A DNA stretch of 64,000 nucleotides from Macrococcus epidermidis (GTDB taxonomy: Bacteria; Bacillota; Bacilli; Staphylococcales; Staphylococcaceae). A model generated the notes under the pieces. That model worked only from the letters and a program-made list of their open reading frames with translations, made no database searches and was not told where the DNA came from. Below, in pieces: positions 63,045-64,000 of this stretch. Made by a program: the position numbers and the translations under genes. Numbering within the stretch: the stretch's first letter is position 1; every line of letters begins with the position of its first letter. Location: the NCBI RefSeq assembly GCF_003259695.1, contig NZ_PZJH01000001.1, forward strand, positions 1 through 64,000. The letters are read 5' to 3'.

Positions 63045-64000
63045 ATGATGAAAAGAAACTTAACAATTGGTGCTATGATTATTCCAACCTTATTATTAGC
63101 TGCGTGTAATACAGAGAAAAAAGAAGAAACGGTTAAAACAGAAGAACAATCAACTGATAAAAAATCTGCAAATAAAACTGATAATAAGACATCAACAGCA
63201 ACTGAAGAAAAACAAGATGACATTAAGAGTTCGATTGATACAGAAGCATTAAAGAATATAGATACACTCTCAGACGATTTTAAAAATGAGTTTGAAAGTA
63301 ATAACCAGATTGGATATAAAGGATTAGTTAAAGGTTTAACTTTTAAAGAAGTTAAAGCTGCAATGGGTGATTTTGAAATTAAGAATCTTTATTACAAAAA
63401 TCATGGTGTCGTATTTCAAGAATATCCTAACATAGAAATTATTTTTGGTGATGGTTCAGAAGGTGTACCAAGTGATAATGAAAAAATATCAACAATTTAC
63501 TTTAATCAAAATGGTACATTAATTCCCATGGAAGATATAGAGCCAGTATGGGGAACACCTAAGCATACTGGTTTTTGGGTTGGTGGCATATTCTTAAAGT
63601 ATTATGAAAATCCAGATGGTACCTATACGGAAGTTGAAATCGGCAGAGGAGAATACTCAGGCGTACGAAAGTTGACTAAAGAACAATATATCGAAGCATT
63701 ACGTTCAAGTTATACAGTTAGTGATACAGATTTAACATTAAATGTAATGCATCGTAATGTTGCAGAAGGATTGATCAGTAACTTCTTTAGTATTGAGAAT
63801 GTAAAAGTAGGTAGCGATGCGTCTGCAGTTACTGAATTAATCGGAAATGGCAGTAAAGAAATTGGTAAATACTCGGTTGATGAAGATGGAGACATAGTAA
63901 CGAAGGTTGCTATGGATATTAGTGGAGATAAAATCAATATTGAACAATTACGTGAGTTCTGGGGAAGCAAATATACTGAAGAGAAAGACGGCGATCAAAT
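63045..64000 (+). CDS. Lipoprotein with Lys/Thr stalk and two NG-x-K-x-G-like repeats (cut by window end)
   Basis: The frame opens at 63045 behind GGGAG and is still open at the last base, so at least 318 residues are encoded and the 3' end lies outside. The lipobox LAAC gives Cys21. A Lys/Glu/Thr stalk (about 23-60) leads to a repeat with GYKGLVKGLTFKEVKAAMGD (about 85-104) and VWGTPK (about 168). A second repeat has ENVKVGSDASAVTELIGN (about 249-266) and LREFWGSKY. It joins a lipoprotein stalk to the A-type domain of the secreted family. Confidence 0.75.
   Translation, partial: MMKRNLTIGAMIIPTLLLAACNTEKKEETVKTEEQSTDKKSANKTDNKTSTATEEKQDDIKSSIDTEALKNIDTLSDDFKNEFESNNQIGYKGLVKGLTFKEVKAAMGDFEIKNLYYKNHGVVFQEYPNIEIIFGDGSEGVPSDNEKISTIYFNQNGTLIPMEDIEPVWGTPKHTGFWVGGIFLKYYENPDGTYTEVEIGRGEYSGVRKLTKEQYIEALRSSYTVSDTDLTLNVMHRNVAEGLISNFFSIENVKVGSDASAVTELIGNGSKEIGKYSVDEDGDIVTKVAMDISGDKINIEQLREFWGSKYTEEKDGDQ

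Noticed and set aside
1-64000. CRISPR arrays, insertion sequences, prophage or integrase attachment sites
   Set aside because: No regularly spaced repeats, transposase or integrase genes were seen. A duplicated tRNA end that would mark an attachment site was not found by eye.

Overview
The window is AT-rich, Gram-positive, low-GC chromosomal DNA. Gene order and proteins point to Staphylococcaceae, most like Macrococcus. The strongest clues are rocF followed by cdaA-cdaR-glmM, a glmS ribozyme in front of glmS, a Staphylococcus-like 5S rRNA with a tRNA cluster, and a maltodextrin locus of the staphylococcal malE-malF-malG-oxidoreductase type. The species call is inference; no database search was possible. 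Many genes start at GTG or TTG behind AGGAGG-like ribosome binding sites.

Layout. 1-641: end of an rRNA operon (5S) and six tRNAs. 844-9379: housekeeping core with arginase, a winged-helix regulator, a TPR-type regulator, the c-di-AMP cyclase operon cdaA-cdaR-glmM, and the glmS ribozyme with glmS. 9576-28449: accessory stretch of secreted proteins, lipoproteins, small membrane proteins, glycerate kinase, a CPBP protease, a DNA glycosylase, and a Z1-domain helicase split by one stop codon. 28661-30626: GIY-YIG/DUF2075 helicase overlapping a MazG-like pyrophosphohydrolase, which looks like a defence cassette. 30960-33085: hutG and gltS. 33232-41360: a LacI-type regulator and a seven-gene operon for short-chain fatty acid and ketone-body use. 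41479-50468: more secreted proteins and lipoproteins, galM, an orphan structured RNA and a WYL-like regulator. 51329-61921: a ten-gene maltodextrin operon that also carries ThuA, two Gfo/Idh oxidoreductases and a sugar epimerase. 61970-64000: DUF2188 and ABM-domain proteins and the start of a large lipoprotein.

How the genes work together. Acetoacetate and 3-hydroxybutyrate can enter through AtoE and the GntP-type permease, be interconverted by Bdh, be activated by the ScoAB CoA-transferase and be cleaved by thiolase. Two identical 20-bp palindromes before this operon are the likely operators of the adjacent LacI protein. In the maltodextrin operon a binding protein, two permeases and an ATPase import oligosaccharide. 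The GH13 enzyme cleaves it, while ThuA, the oxidoreductases and the epimerase may act through 3-keto-sugar intermediates.

The most unusual content is a dispersed family of at least a dozen secreted proteins that share an 'NG-x-K-x-G ... GKP' motif (one probably cytoplasmic, one a lipoprotein, two decayed). It is joined by a second lipoprotein family with Thr/Glu-rich stalks, shared promoter elements and a 13-bp palindrome at a fixed distance from the -10 box.
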